From: Betaproteobacteria bacterium
Lineage (GTDB): Bacteria; Pseudomonadota; Gammaproteobacteria; Burkholderiales; SG8-39
Direction of reading: 5' to 3'
Length of the DNA stretch: 48,889 bases
Assembly: GCA_029883975.1 (NCBI GenBank)
Contig: JAOUIL010000002.1
Location: forward strand, 67,014 to 115,902
Below are positions 26,237 to 35,562 of the stretch, piece after piece (position 1 is the first letter of the stretch; the number at the start of each line of letters is the position of its first letter). The notes under the pieces were generated by a model, which made no database searches, had not been told where the DNA came from, and worked only from the letters and a program-made list of their open reading frames with translations. A program made the translations under genes and the position numbers.

Positions 26237-27732
26237 AGCGCGACGTCCATCCTGCGGTACTGGATCGCCTCGGCGACGTGCGCCGGGGCAATGCGCTGCG
26301 CGCCGTCCAGGTCGGCGATGCTGCGCGCCACGCGCAGCACGCGGTGATAGGCGCGTGCCGAGAGCGCGAGACGCGAGATCGCCTGCCTGAGCAGCGCCTC
26401 CGCGGCCTGCTCGAGCACGCAGTGCTGCTCGATCTCCTGGGTACCGAGCAGCGCGTTGGGTTCGCCCTGGCGCGCCAGCTGCCGCTCGCGCGCCGCCGCC
26501 ACGCGCCGCCGGATGTCCTGCGTCGGCTCGCCGCCCGCGGGGTCGGTCAGCTCCGCCTCGCGCGGCACCGGCGCCTCGACCTTGAGGTCGATGCGGTCGG
26601 CGAGCGGCCCCGAGATGCGCGCGCGGTAGCGCGCGATCGCATCCGGCGTGCAGCGGCACCGTCCCGAAGCGTGACCCAGGTAGCCGCACGGACACGGGTT
26701 CATCGCCGCAATGAGCTGAAAGCGCGCCGGAAAGCGCGCCTGGCGCGCGCCGCGCGCGAGCGAGATCCAGCCGGTTTCCAATGGCTCGCGCAAGGCCTCC
26801 AGCGCCTCGCGTCCGAACTCGGGCAGCTCATCCAGGAACAGCACGCCGTGATGCGCGAGCGAGATCTCGCCGGGTCGGGGCGGGCTGCCGCCGCCCACCA
26901 GCGCGACGCGCGAGGCGGTGTGGTGCGGGGCGCGGTACGGCCGCGCGGCCCAGCCCGCGGGGTCGAATCCGGCCGCCGATGCCGACTGGATCGAGGCGCT
27001 CGCCATGGCTTCGGCGGGGGTCATGGCCGGCAGGATGCCGGCGAAGCGCGCGGCGAGCATGGACTTGCCGGTGCCCGGGGGTCCGAGCAGCAGCACGCTG
27101 TGCGCGCCCGCGGCCGCCACTTCGAGTGCGCGCTTGGCCGCGTTCTGGCCCTTCACGTCGCGAAAGTCCGGAAACGCGGGCGCGGCGTCCGGCACATGGG
27201 CACGCGCGCGCTCGAGCGGCGCGCCGCCCGAGAGGTGCGCGCAAACCTCGAGCAGGCTCTTCGCCGGCAGCACGGTCGCGCGCTCGGCGAGCGCGGCCTG
27301 CGCTGCGTTTTCCGCAGGCAGCACGAACGCGCGTCCGGAGCGCCCGGAGCCGAGCGCCATCGCCAGCGCGCCGCGCACCGGGCGCAGCTCGCCGGTGAGG
27401 GACAGCTCGCCCGCGAACTCCACGCCCTCGAGCGATTCCGGCTTCACCTGCCCGCTCGCCGCCAGGATGCCGAGCGCGATGGGCAGGTCGAACCGGCTCG
27501 AGTGCTTCGGCAGGTCGGCCGGCGCGAGGTTGACCGTGATGCGGCGCGCGGGGAACGAGAACTGCGCGTGGTGCAGGGCGGCGCGCACGCGGTCCTTGGC
27601 CTCGCGCACCTCGGCATCCGGCAGGCCGACGATGTGGAACGCGGGCAGGCCTGGCCCGAGATGGACCTCGACGGTCACCTCTGGAGCGTCGATCCCCGCG
27701 AGCGCTCGGCTCGCCACAGTCGCCAGTGCCAT
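26233..27732 (-). CDS. comM: ComM / YifB family Mg-chelatase-like AAA+ ATPase
   Basis: Hexameric helicase that promotes branch migration during natural transformation in Vibrio and Acinetobacter. Length 499 residues. N-terminal ChlI-like domain (VTVEVHLGPGLPAFHIVGLPD, ITVNLAPADLPKHSSRFDLP), Walker A LLLGPPGTGKSMLA near 217-230, Walker B GVLFLDELPEFGR, sensor AAMNPCPCGYLG, and the C-terminal helical domain SARAYHRVLRVARSIADLDG. It is 46 bases downstream of ubiK. Presence of comM alone does not prove competence. Confidence 0.95.
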   Translation of the reverse strand: MALATVASRALAGIDAPEVTVEVHLGPGLPAFHIVGLPDAEVREAKDRVRAALHHAQFSFPARRITVNLAPADLPKHSSRFDLPIALGILAASGQVKPESLEGVEFAGELSLTGELRPVRGALAMALGSGRSGRAFVLPAENAAQAALAERATVLPAKSLLEVCAHLSGGAPLERARAHVPDAAPAFPDFRDVKGQNAAKRALEVAAAGAHSVLLLGPPGTGKSMLAARFAGILPAMTPAEAMASASIQSASAAGFDPAGWAARPYRAPHHTASRVALVGGGSPPRPGEISLAHHGVLFLDELPEFGREALEALREPLETGWISLARGARQARFPARFQLIAAMNPCPCGYLGHASGRCRCTPDAIARYRARISGPLADRIDLKVEAPVPREAELTDPAGGEPTQDIRRRVAAARERQLARQGEPNALLGTQEIEQHCVLEQAAEALLRQAISRLALSARAYHRVLRVARSIADLDGAQRIAPAHVAEAIQYRRMDVAL

Positions 27733-27778
27733 GCGCGTGCCCCTTCCGGGACAAGCAACGCGGCGCGGCGCCCTCGGT

Positions 27779-28012
27779 TTACCGGCGCCGCTCCAACTCG
27801 GCGACTCGCGCTTCCAGGGCCGAGAGTTTCGCTTGGGCGCGCTCGAGGAGCTTGCGCTGCACGTCGAAATCCTCGCGCAGCACGACGTCGAACCGGTCGA
27901 AGAACGCGCCGAGCAGCGCGCGCAGGTTCTTCTCTAGGTCCTGCGCCGGGGACGCACGTGCCGCATCACTCAAGCGCTGCCCCAGATCCTCCAGAAGGCC
28001 CTTGTCGATCAT
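27779..28012 (-). CDS. ubiK: Ubiquinone biosynthesis accessory factor UbiK
   Basis: Short coiled-coil protein of 77 residues of the BMFP/YqiC family that supports aerobic ubiquinone synthesis with UbiJ. The first half is helical (GLLEDLGQRLSDAARA, DLEKNLRALLGAFFDRFDVV) and the C-terminus is a strong heptad coiled coil (LLERAQAKLSALEARVAELE). ATG 28012 gives the family N-terminus MIDKGLLEDL; the upstream extension to 28090 would run into the NtrC enhancer sites and is rejected. It faces the porin gene across the 197-base nitrogen regulatory region. Confidence 0.92.
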   Translation of the reverse strand: MIDKGLLEDLGQRLSDAARASPAQDLEKNLRALLGAFFDRFDVVLREDFDVQRKLLERAQAKLSALEARVAELERRR

Positions 28013-28035
28013 GCGTCGCAGCGTAGCATGGGGGG

Positions 28036-28083
28036 CGCACCATAATGGGGCACTAGCCTTGCGCATCGGCACTTCGCTAGTGC
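28036..28083 (+). promoter_or_regulatory. Two NtrC-type enhancer sites
   Basis: Site 1 is CGCACCATAATGGGGCA (28036-28052): GCACC, five bases, GGGGC, one mismatch from the dyad GCACY-N5-RGTGC. Site 2 is GCACTTCGCTAGTGC (28069-28083), a perfect dyad. Their centres (28044 and 28076) are 32 bases apart, three helical turns on the same face, and lie at about -128 and -96 from the predicted sigma-54 start. E. coli glnAp2 has the same 32-base spacing (about -140 and -108). They should bind phosphorylated NtrC under nitrogen limitation. Confidence 0.8.
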
Positions 28084-28144
28084 GCTGCATCGCAGCATCA
28101 GCTTTTCCGGATTCTTAACTGTATGAAAAAAGGCAGATTTCTTA

Positions 28145-28162
28145 TTGGCACAGGACATGCTA
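28145..28162 (+). promoter_or_regulatory. Sigma-54 promoter of porin-glnK-amtB
   Basis: TTGGCACAGGACATGCTA matches the -24/-12 element: TGGCAC, then GC at the required spacing (GG, ten bases, GC at 28159-28160). The -12 match is ATGC rather than TTGC. Transcription would start near 28172, leaving a leader of about 38 bases to the porin ATG. The stretch 28090-28150 is AT-rich against a GC-rich background, as expected for DNA that must bend between enhancer and promoter. Confidence 0.8.
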
Positions 28163-28209
28163 AAGCCAGTAAGCGTTTCCTCATCTTTACTCAATCGGAG
28201 ACCCATATC

Positions 28210-29332
<1,123 letters not shown>

Positions 29333-29341
29333 GAGACGCAC

Positions 29342-30796
29342 ATGAAGAAGCTTCTGGCACTGATCGCGCTGCTCGGCTCGTTCGCGTTCGCGGGCGCGGC
29401 CCTGGCGCAGGACAAGCCGGCCGCCGCGGCCGAGGCCGCCGCTGCCGCGGCGCCGGCCGCTGCGGCCGTTGCAGCGCCCGCGCCCAAGGTCGACAAGGGC
29501 GACACCACCTGGATGATGACCGCCACGGCGCTCGTCATCCTCATGACCATCCCCGGGCTGGCGCTGTTCTACGGAGGCATGGTGCGCGCCAAGAACACGC
29601 TCTCGGTGCTCATGCAGGTGTTCGTCACCTTCTGCCTGATCTCGGTCGTCTGGGTGGTGTACGGCTACTCGATCGCGTTCACCGGGGGCAGCGCCTTCTT
29701 CGGCGGCCTGTCGAAGATGTTCCTTGCGGGCGTGACGGGCGACTCGCTGGGCGCGACCTTCTCCAAGGGGGTGGCGATTCCGGAGATCACGTTCGTGGCC
29801 TTCCAGCTCACGTTCGCGGCCATCACCTGCGGCCTGATCGTCGGCGCCTTCGCCGAGCGCATCAAGTTCTCGGCGGTGCTCGCGTTCTCGGTGCTGTGGT
29901 TCACCTTCGCCTACGCGCCGATGGCGCACATGGTGTGGTACTGGGACGGCCCCGATGCGATCACTGACGCCAAGAGCCTCGACGCCGTCACTGCGGCCGC
30001 CGGCTGGCTCTGGCAGAAGGGCGCGCTCGATTTCGCCGGCGGCACGGTGGTGCACATCAACGCCGGCGTCGCCGGACTGGTGGGCGCCTGGGTGATCGGC
30101 AAGCGCATCGGCTACGGCAAGGAGGCGATGCCGCCGCACAACCTGCCGCTCACCATGATCGGCGCCTGCCTGCTGTGGGTGGGCTGGTTCGGCTTCAACG
30201 CCGGCTCCAACCTGGAGGCCACCGGCGTCGCCGCCGTCGCGTTCCTCAACACGATCGTCGCCACTGCGGCGGCCGTGCTGTCCTGGCTGCTGGCGGAGAG
30301 CATCGCCCGCGGCAAGGCCTCGGCGCTCGGTGCCGCTTCGGGCGCGGTTGCCGGACTGGTGGCGATCACGCCGGCCTGCGGCTTCGTCGGCATCATGGGC
30401 GGGCTGGTGATCGGGCTGGTCGCGGGCGTGGCGGGCTTCTGGGGCGTGAACGGCCTGAAGAAGGTGCTTGGTGCCGACGACTCGCTGGACGTGTTCGGCG
30501 TGCACGGCGTGTGCGGCATCGTCGGTGCGCTGCTGACCGGCGTGTTCGCCGCCCCGTCGCTCGGCGGCTCGGGCATCTGGGACTACGTCGCCAACCAGGC
30601 CTCGGCCGACTACTCGATCTGGGGCCAGGTCGTCACGCAGGCTACAGGCGTGCTTACCACCGTCGTCGTATCCGGTGTGGTCTCGCTCATCGCCTTCAAG
30701 CTGGTGGACCTCACCATCGGCCTGCGCGTCCCCGAGGAAGCCGAGCGTGAAGGACTCGATACCACCTCGCACGGCGAGGCGGCGTACCGGATGTAA
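29342..30796 (+). CDS. amtB: Ammonium transporter AmtB
   Basis: Trimeric inner-membrane ammonium channel, 484 residues. A cleavable signal (MKKLLALIALLGSFAFAGAALA) and a low-complexity Ala-rich segment (about 25-48) precede 11 TM helices. Characteristic segments are TTWMMTATALVILMTIPGLALF, LFYGGMVRAKNTLSVLMQ, the WVVYGYSIAF helix, AGGTVVHINAGVAGLVGAWV with pore His, NLPLTMIGACLLWVGWFGFN, and DDSLDVFGVHGVCGIVGALLTGVFA with the second pore His. AGGAGACGCAC provides the ribosome site. The last gene of the sigma-54 operon, followed by a terminator. Confidence 0.98.
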   Translation: MKKLLALIALLGSFAFAGAALAQDKPAAAAEAAAAAAPAAAAVAAPAPKVDKGDTTWMMTATALVILMTIPGLALFYGGMVRAKNTLSVLMQVFVTFCLISVVWVVYGYSIAFTGGSAFFGGLSKMFLAGVTGDSLGATFSKGVAIPEITFVAFQLTFAAITCGLIVGAFAERIKFSAVLAFSVLWFTFAYAPMAHMVWYWDGPDAITDAKSLDAVTAAAGWLWQKGALDFAGGTVVHINAGVAGLVGAWVIGKRIGYGKEAMPPHNLPLTMIGACLLWVGWFGFNAGSNLEATGVAAVAFLNTIVATAAAVLSWLLAESIARGKASALGAASGAVAGLVAITPACGFVGIMGGLVIGLVAGVAGFWGVNGLKKVLGADDSLDVFGVHGVCGIVGALLTGVFAAPSLGGSGIWDYVANQASADYSIWGQVVTQATGVLTTVVVSGVVSLIAFKLVDLTIGLRVPEEAEREGLDTTSHGEAAYRM

Positions 30797-30814
30797 GCGT
30801 AACGAAGTCTCCTC

Positions 30815-30862
30815 CTAGGTCTCAAACCTAGTTCACGGGGCGCGCGAGCGCCCCGTTTTTTT
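30815..30862 (+). terminator. Intrinsic terminator of the glnK-amtB operon
   Basis: CGGGGCGC (30836-30843), a GCGA tetraloop and GCGCCCCG (30848-30855) form an eight-pair stem followed by a run of seven T (30856-30862). A second perfect hairpin, CTAGGT / ACCTAG (30815-30820 with 30826-30831), stands directly before it. Confidence 0.92.
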
Positions 30863-30922
30863 CTGCACTTTCCTGCAGGTGCCAGCATACGTCGCAGGCC
30901 CGGGCGGCGCGCGCGCAGGTTC

Positions 30923-30928
30923 TATACT
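30923..30928 (+). promoter_or_regulatory. Putative -10 box of the aromatic-acid gene block
   Basis: TATACT matches TATAAT at five of six positions. It would start transcription at about 30935, after the first ATG (30931) and just before the second (30940), which argues for the second as the translation start. No good -35 is present. Confidence 0.4.
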
Positions 30929-30939
30929 TCATGCCCACC

Positions 30940-32457
30940 ATGAACGCTGCCGAGCACCTGCTGGGCGAGTCGGCGCTGGCGCGTCACGGCGCGCGCACCG
31001 CGCTCGTGTGCGGCGACGAAGTGCTCGGCTATCGCGAACTGGCGGAACAGGTCGCGCGCGCTGCCGGCGCGCTGCGTTCTCTGGGCGTGCGCCCGGGCGA
31101 GCGCGTGCTGCTGCTGCTGCGCGACACGCCGGGATTCGCGGCCGCGTGGCTGGGCACGGTGCGCGCCGGCACGGTGGCCATCGGGTTGAACAGCAAGCTC
31201 ACCGAGGCCGACTACCGCCACATGATGACCGACAGCGAAGCGCGCCTGCTGATCGCGGATGACGCGTTGCTGCCCGTGCTCGGCTCGCTCGGCGCGGAAC
31301 TCGCGCGCGAGCAGCGCCTGGTCGCCGGCGCCGCCTGGCGCGACGCGCTGCGTCGCGCGCCGCCGTTGGCGGGGTTTCACGACGCGCAGCCGCAGGACCC
31401 CGCCTTCTGGCTTTACTCTTCGGGCACCACGGGCCGGCCGAAAGGCATCGTGCACTCGCACCGGGACGTGCTGCCGGTGGGTCAGGCCCAGCGCGAGGTG
31501 TTCGGCCTGGGAGCGGGTGACCGCATCTTCGCCACCTCGAAGCTGTTCTTCGCCTATTCGCTCGAAAACGGCCTTCTGGGTCCGCTGGCTCTCGGCGCGA
31601 CTGCGATCCTGCATCCGGACTGGGCCGACCTCGAGCAGATCGAGAGCGTCGTCGCGCGCCAGCGGCCCAGCGCGGTATTCAGCGTCCCGACCTTCTATCG
31701 CCGCCTGCTCGCCCTGTCGCCGGAGCGCCTCGCGCCGTTTCGCGGCGTGCGGCGCTATGTTTCCGCAGGCGAGCGGCTGCCCGAATCCGTCTATGCAGGC
31801 TGGCGCGCGGCGACCGGATGCGAAATCCTCTCCCTGTACGGCATGTCGGAGACCTTCTGCGTCATCATGGCGACCCCGCCCGGCGCGGCCGGCGGCCAGA
31901 GGAGCGGCAGGCCGCTCGCCGGGGTCGAGTTGCGCCTGCTGACGTCGGACGGGCGCGAAGCGGGCGCCGGGGAGTCGGGCGAGCTCTGGCTGCGTCATCC
32001 CGCGCTCAGCAGCGGCTACGCCAACCGGCCGGAGGCGACGCGCGCGCAGTTTCGCGATGGCTGGTTCTGCACCCGCGACCTGTTCATGCGCGACGCGCAC
32101 GGCAACTACTCGCACCAGGGACGCAGCGACGAGCTGCTCAAGATCGCCGGCCAGTGGGTGCAGCCGGGCGAGCTCGAGGAGGCGGTGAACGGCCTGGAGG
32201 CGGTCGCCGAGGCGGCCTGCGTGGCCGCGCCCGATGCCGACGGCTTCGAGCGCCTGGCGCTGTTCGTCGCCGCGCGCGGCGCGGACGCCGACGTGGCGCT
32301 CGCGGCCGCCGCGCAGGCCTGCGAGCGCAAGCTCCCGCGCCACAAGCGGCCGAAGTGGATCCTGCCGATCGAGGCGCTGCCGCGCACCGCCACCGGCAAG
32401 GTGCAACGCTTCAAGCTGCGCGAACTTCTCGAGCGCGAGCGCGGCGCCAAAGACTAG
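30940..32457 (+). CDS. Aryl-CoA ligase, benzoate-CoA ligase family
   Basis: Adenylate-forming enzyme that activates an aromatic acid with ATP and CoA. 505 residues from ATG 30940; ATG 30931 would add three residues but lies upstream of the likely transcription start. Motifs: P-loop YSSGTTGRPKGIVHSH, benzoate-ligase type KLFFAYSLENGLLGPLALGAT, PTFYRRLLAL, LSLYGMSETF, FCTRDLFMRDAHGNYSHQGRSDE and the catalytic Lys in PRTATGKVQRFKL. The exact acid (benzoate, hydroxybenzoate or another) is not decided by sequence. It starts a same-direction run with two ring-fission routes downstream. Confidence 0.88.
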   Translation: MNAAEHLLGESALARHGARTALVCGDEVLGYRELAEQVARAAGALRSLGVRPGERVLLLLRDTPGFAAAWLGTVRAGTVAIGLNSKLTEADYRHMMTDSEARLLIADDALLPVLGSLGAELAREQRLVAGAAWRDALRRAPPLAGFHDAQPQDPAFWLYSSGTTGRPKGIVHSHRDVLPVGQAQREVFGLGAGDRIFATSKLFFAYSLENGLLGPLALGATAILHPDWADLEQIESVVARQRPSAVFSVPTFYRRLLALSPERLAPFRGVRRYVSAGERLPESVYAGWRAATGCEILSLYGMSETFCVIMATPPGAAGGQRSGRPLAGVELRLLTSDGREAGAGESGELWLRHPALSSGYANRPEATRAQFRDGWFCTRDLFMRDAHGNYSHQGRSDELLKIAGQWVQPGELEEAVNGLEAVAEAACVAAPDADGFERLALFVAARGADADVALAAAAQACERKLPRHKRPKWILPIEALPRTATGKVQRFKLRELLERERGAKD

Positions 32458-32486
32458 AATTCGCGTTTTTGCCCCGAAAGGCGAGC

Positions 32487-33179
32487 ATGTCATACGTCAT
32501 CCCGATCTGGACTCCGCCCGCGCTGCCGGTCGTCGGCGCGAGCGACATATTTCCCGTGCGGCGCATCTTCTGCGTCGGCCGCAACTACGTCGAGCACCAG
32601 AAGGAAATGGGCGCCAGCGGCCGCGAGCAGCCCTTCTTCTTCATCAAGAGCGAGCACGCGCTGGTGCCGAACGGCGGCGAGGTGCACTATCCGGCGAAGA
32701 CCTCGAACTACCACTACGAGACCGAGCTAGTGGTCGCGATCGGCAAGGGCGGGCGCCGCATCCCCGCGGCGAAAGCGACTGAGTACGTCTACGGCTACGC
32801 CGTGGGCCTGGACATGACGCGCCGCGACCTGCAGCAAGTGGGCAAGGACCATGGGCGGCCGTGGGATTTCGGCAAGAATTTCGACGAGGCGGCGCCGTGC
32901 AGCGCCCTGGTACCGGCTGCCAAGATCGGGCACCCCGCGAAAGGCGCGATCTGGCTGCAGGTGAACGGCAAGGAGCGGCAGAAGGCCGACCTCGCCGACA
33001 TGATCTGGTCGGTGCCCGAGCAGATCGCCTATCTTTCGGACTACTACACGCTGGAAGCAGGCGACGTCATCTTTGCGGGCACGCCGGCGGGCGTGGGGCC
33101 CGTCAAGCCCGGCGACGAGCTGCACGCGCACATCGACGGCGTGGGCGATCTGAAGGTGAAGGTGGTCCCAGCGCTTTGA
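32487..33179 (+). CDS. Fumarylacetoacetate hydrolase-family enzyme, probably fumarylpyruvate hydrolase
   Basis: Metal-dependent C-C hydrolase of 230 residues, the short single-domain form. Core motifs: RIFCVGRNYVEHQKEMG, PFFFIKSEHALVPNGGEVHYP, the metal-site NYHYETELVVAIGKGG, GYAVGLDMTRRDLQ and DVIFAGTPAGVGPVKPGD. Among family members it most resembles NagK-type fumarylpyruvate hydrolase of the gentisate pathway, which cuts fumarylpyruvate to fumarate and pyruvate. The neighbour is a matching isomerase. A TAGAAT box at 32455-32460 overlaps the end of the ligase and could give a separate start. Confidence 0.85.
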   Translation: MSYVIPIWTPPALPVVGASDIFPVRRIFCVGRNYVEHQKEMGASGREQPFFFIKSEHALVPNGGEVHYPAKTSNYHYETELVVAIGKGGRRIPAAKATEYVYGYAVGLDMTRRDLQQVGKDHGRPWDFGKNFDEAAPCSALVPAAKIGHPAKGAIWLQVNGKERQKADLADMIWSVPEQIAYLSDYYTLEAGDVIFAGTPAGVGPVKPGDELHAHIDGVGDLKVKVVPAL

Positions 33180-33811
33180 AGCTGTACACGTATTTCCGCA
33201 GCTCCGCGGCATTCCGCGTCCGCATCGCCCTCAACCTCAAGGGTCTCGGCTACGAGCCGCAGTTCGTGCATCTGGCGAAAGGCGAGCACCTCCAGCCGGC
33301 GTACCAGGCCATCAACCCCCAGGGCCTGCTGCCGGCGCTCCAGGTCGACGGCGCGCTGCTCGCGCAATCGCTCGCCATCATCGAGTACCTGGACGAGTCC
33401 CATCCGGAGCCGCCGTTGCTGCCTCCAGATCCCCTCGGGCGCGCCCGCGTACGCGGACTTTCGCTGATCGTCGCGTGCGAAATCCATCCGCTCAACAATC
33501 CGCGCGTCCTGAAGTACGTCAAGAACGTCCTCGGCCACAGCCAGGACGAGGTCGACGCCTGGTACCGGCACTGGATCGCCGACGGGCTCGCGAAGCTGCA
33601 GGCGGAGCTCGACAGCCCAGGCACGGGCCAGCACTGCCACGGGGACGCGCCTTCGATGGCGGATTGCTGCCTCGTGCCGCAGATCTTCAATGCGCGGCGC
33701 TTCCAATGCGACCTGGCGCCGTACCCGACGGTTATGCGCGTGTTCGACGCGTGCATGCAACTTGATGCATTCGACCGTGCGCAGCCAGGCAAGCAACCGG
33801 ACGCGGAATAA
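33176..33811 (+). CDS. Zeta-class GST: maleylpyruvate / maleylacetoacetate isomerase
   Basis: Glutathione-dependent cis-trans isomerase of 211 residues. The thioredoxin-like domain begins KLYTYFRSSAAFRVRIALNLKG with the SSAAxRVRIAL catalytic motif, then NPQGLLPALQVDGALLAQSLAIIEYL; the helical domain has ACEIHPLNNPRVLKYVK and DCCLVPQIFNARRF. Start is TTG 33176 overlapping the hydrolase stop (TTTGAA), giving the family N-terminus; no ATG is available. Preceded by a fumarylpyruvate hydrolase, the maleylpyruvate role is favoured over the tyrosine-pathway role. Confidence 0.87.
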   Translation: MKLYTYFRSSAAFRVRIALNLKGLGYEPQFVHLAKGEHLQPAYQAINPQGLLPALQVDGALLAQSLAIIEYLDESHPEPPLLPPDPLGRARVRGLSLIVACEIHPLNNPRVLKYVKNVLGHSQDEVDAWYRHWIADGLAKLQAELDSPGTGQHCHGDAPSMADCCLVPQIFNARRFQCDLAPYPTVMRVFDACMQLDAFDRAQPGKQPDAE

Positions 33812-33829
33812 AGGCAGAATGTCCCTACT

Positions 33830-34546
33830 ATGAGCAAGGTCCAAGGCTATCGCCGTTTCCACCCGGGCACCCAGCCCGAGTACGACTTCCCTTTCTACGC
33901 GTCCACGGCGTTGCGGCACCCGACCCAGCCGCTGGTCATCGTGCCGCAGACGCTCTCGGAGATTACGGGCCCGGTGTTCGGCCACGGCGACGTGAAGCCG
34001 ACCGACAACGACCTCACGCGCCAGCACAAGGGCGCGCCGATCGGCGAGCGCATCATCGTCAGCGGCCGCGTGCTCGACGAGAACGCCAAGCCGATGCCGC
34101 ACACGCTGGTCGAGATCTGGCAGGCGAACGCGGCCGGCCGCTACCCGCACAAGGCCGACCGGCACAACGCGCCCATCGACCCGAACTTTTCCGGCGCCGG
34201 CCGCGCCATCACCGACGCCGAGGGCCGCTATCGCTTCATTACGATCCGCCCCGGCGAGTATCCCTGGCGCAATCACTACAACGCCTGGCGGCCCGCGCAC
34301 ATCCACTTCTCGCTCTTCGGCCAGGCGTTCCTCACGCGCATGGTCACGCAGATGTACTTCCCGGGCGACCCGCTGCTGCCCTATGACCCGATGTACATGA
34401 GCATTCCGGACGAGAAGGCGCGCGTGCGACTGGTATCGCAATTCGACTGGGAAGGCGCGATCCCCGAACAGGCGCTCGCCTACCGCTTCGACATCGTGCT
34501 GCGCGGCCGCGAGGTCACGCCGATGGAAGACCTGCTGGGAGAATGA
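33830..34546 (+). CDS. pcaH: Protocatechuate 3,4-dioxygenase beta subunit
   Basis: Fe(III) intradiol dioxygenase subunit that opens protocatechuate to 3-carboxymuconate. Length 238 residues. The iron ligands (two Tyr, two His) are in the first half and in GEYPWRNHYNAWRPAHIHFSL. Other family blocks are GPVFGHGDVKPTDNDLTRQH, LVEIWQANAAGRYPHKADRH, TQMYFPGDPLLPYDPM and DWEGAIPEQALAYRFDIVLRG. Two bases separate its stop from pcaG, as needed for equal subunit output. Confidence 0.96.
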   Translation: MSKVQGYRRFHPGTQPEYDFPFYASTALRHPTQPLVIVPQTLSEITGPVFGHGDVKPTDNDLTRQHKGAPIGERIIVSGRVLDENAKPMPHTLVEIWQANAAGRYPHKADRHNAPIDPNFSGAGRAITDAEGRYRFITIRPGEYPWRNHYNAWRPAHIHFSLFGQAFLTRMVTQMYFPGDPLLPYDPMYMSIPDEKARVRLVSQFDWEGAIPEQALAYRFDIVLRGREVTPMEDLLGE

Positions 34547-34547
34547 A

Positions 34548-35111
34548 GTGAGCCTGTACGCGAGCGGATCGCAGACGGTAGGCCCCTACCTGCACATCGG
34601 GCTCACCTGGCTCAACACGGACCGTATCGCCGGCCCGGACGTGAAGGGCGAGCGCGTGGTCATCCAGGGCAGGGTGCTGGACGGCGAGGGTGTCGGCGTC
34701 AACGATGCCCTGGTCGAGATCTGGCAGGCGAACGCCGCCGGCAAGTATGCGCATCCCGAAGACCACCAGAAAAAGGCGCTGGAGAAGGGCTTTCGCGGCT
34801 TCGGGCGCGTGCCGACCGACGCCAAGGGGCGCTTTCGCTTCAGCACCATCAAGCCGGGCAGGGTGCCGGGTCTGGAGGGCAAGCCCCAGGCGCCGCATCT
34901 GTCGGTGACCGTGTTCATGCGCGGTATGCTCAAGCAACTGTCGACGCGCATCTACTTCCCGGGCGAGGCGGCCAACGCGCAGGATCCGCTGCTCAAGCTC
35001 GTGCCCGCGGCGCGGCGCGCCACGTTGGTTGCGCGGCGCAAGGCGAAAGGCCTGCTCGAGTGGGACGTCGTCCTGCAGGGCAGGAACGAGACGGTCTTCT
35101 TCGACTTCTAG
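34548..35111 (+). CDS. pcaG: Protocatechuate 3,4-dioxygenase alpha subunit
   Basis: Partner subunit of pcaH, 187 residues, without the iron ligands. Recognisable: SGSQTVGPYLHIGLTWL, LVEIWQANAAGKYAHPED, FRFSTIKPGRVPG, PHLSVTVFMRGMLKQLSTRIYF and the C-terminal VLQGRNETVFFDF. The start is GTG 34548 (GAAGTGAGCCTG). The later beta-ketoadipate genes (pcaB, C, D, I, J, F) are not in the window. It ends one base before the thioesterase gene on the other strand. Confidence 0.95.
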   Translation: MSLYASGSQTVGPYLHIGLTWLNTDRIAGPDVKGERVVIQGRVLDGEGVGVNDALVEIWQANAAGKYAHPEDHQKKALEKGFRGFGRVPTDAKGRFRFSTIKPGRVPGLEGKPQAPHLSVTVFMRGMLKQLSTRIYFPGEAANAQDPLLKLVPAARRATLVARRKAKGLLEWDVVLQGRNETVFFDF

Positions 35112-35112
35112 G

Positions 35113-35562
35113 TCAGACGGCGCGGAAGCGCGCCTTCAGCTCCTCGGGGATCGCCTGGCCGCGCAGCCGGCTGCCGGGGCCGCTTTCGAACTTCCCCCAG
35201 ACGCGGGTCTCGGAGCCCTTGGCGAGGGCCATGCCGTCCGCGCGCTGCACGTCGTGCGCGATGACGAACGACTTTCCGCCGAAATGCACGATGCGCGAAT
35301 GCACCTCGCAGCGGTCGCCCTGCTCCGCTGGGTAGAGGAACTGGCAGTCGGCGGAGACGAGCGGCATGGCGAGGTGCTCGGCGCGCATGCGCTTGGCGTC
35401 GTAGCCGGCCGCGGCGAACATGGCCCAGCAGGCCGAATCCATCCAGCGGAAGTAGGTGGGGTAGAAGATGATGCCCGCCGGGTCGCAGTCGCCCCATTGC
35501 ACCTGGCAGGGAAACACGGCGACGACGGACGGAAACGTCGCCTCGCTCAGCACTGTTCCCAT
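35113..35562 (-). CDS. 4-Hydroxybenzoyl-CoA thioesterase-type hotdog protein
   Basis: Hotdog-fold acyl-CoA thioesterase of 149 residues. The N-terminal QWGDCDPAGIIFYPTYFRWMD closely matches the Pseudomonas-type 4-hydroxybenzoyl-CoA thioesterase, with the catalytic Asp in GDCDPAG. VSADCQFLYPAEQGDRCEVHS and SFVIAHDVQRADGMALAKGSE follow. Start ATG 35562 overlaps the rhodanese gene by 16 bases, so the two share a transcript. Its location beside an aryl-CoA ligase and pcaHG supports an aromatic-CoA substrate. Confidence 0.87.
   Translation of the reverse strand: MGTVLSEATFPSVVAVFPCQVQWGDCDPAGIIFYPTYFRWMDSACWAMFAAAGYDAKRMRAEHLAMPLVSADCQFLYPAEQGDRCEVHSRIVHFGGKSFVIAHDVQRADGMALAKGSETRVWGKFESGPGSRLRGQAIPEELKARFRAV

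Noticed and set aside
28123-28209. Extended porin start at ATG 28123
   Set aside because: It would place the coding region across the sigma-54 element and add 29 residues before a complete signal peptide.
32487-33811. Hydrolase/isomerase pair as the homogentisate (tyrosine) pathway
   Set aside because: The hydrolase is the short NagK-like form rather than the longer two-domain fumarylacetoacetase, and no homogentisate dioxygenase is nearby; still not fully excluded.
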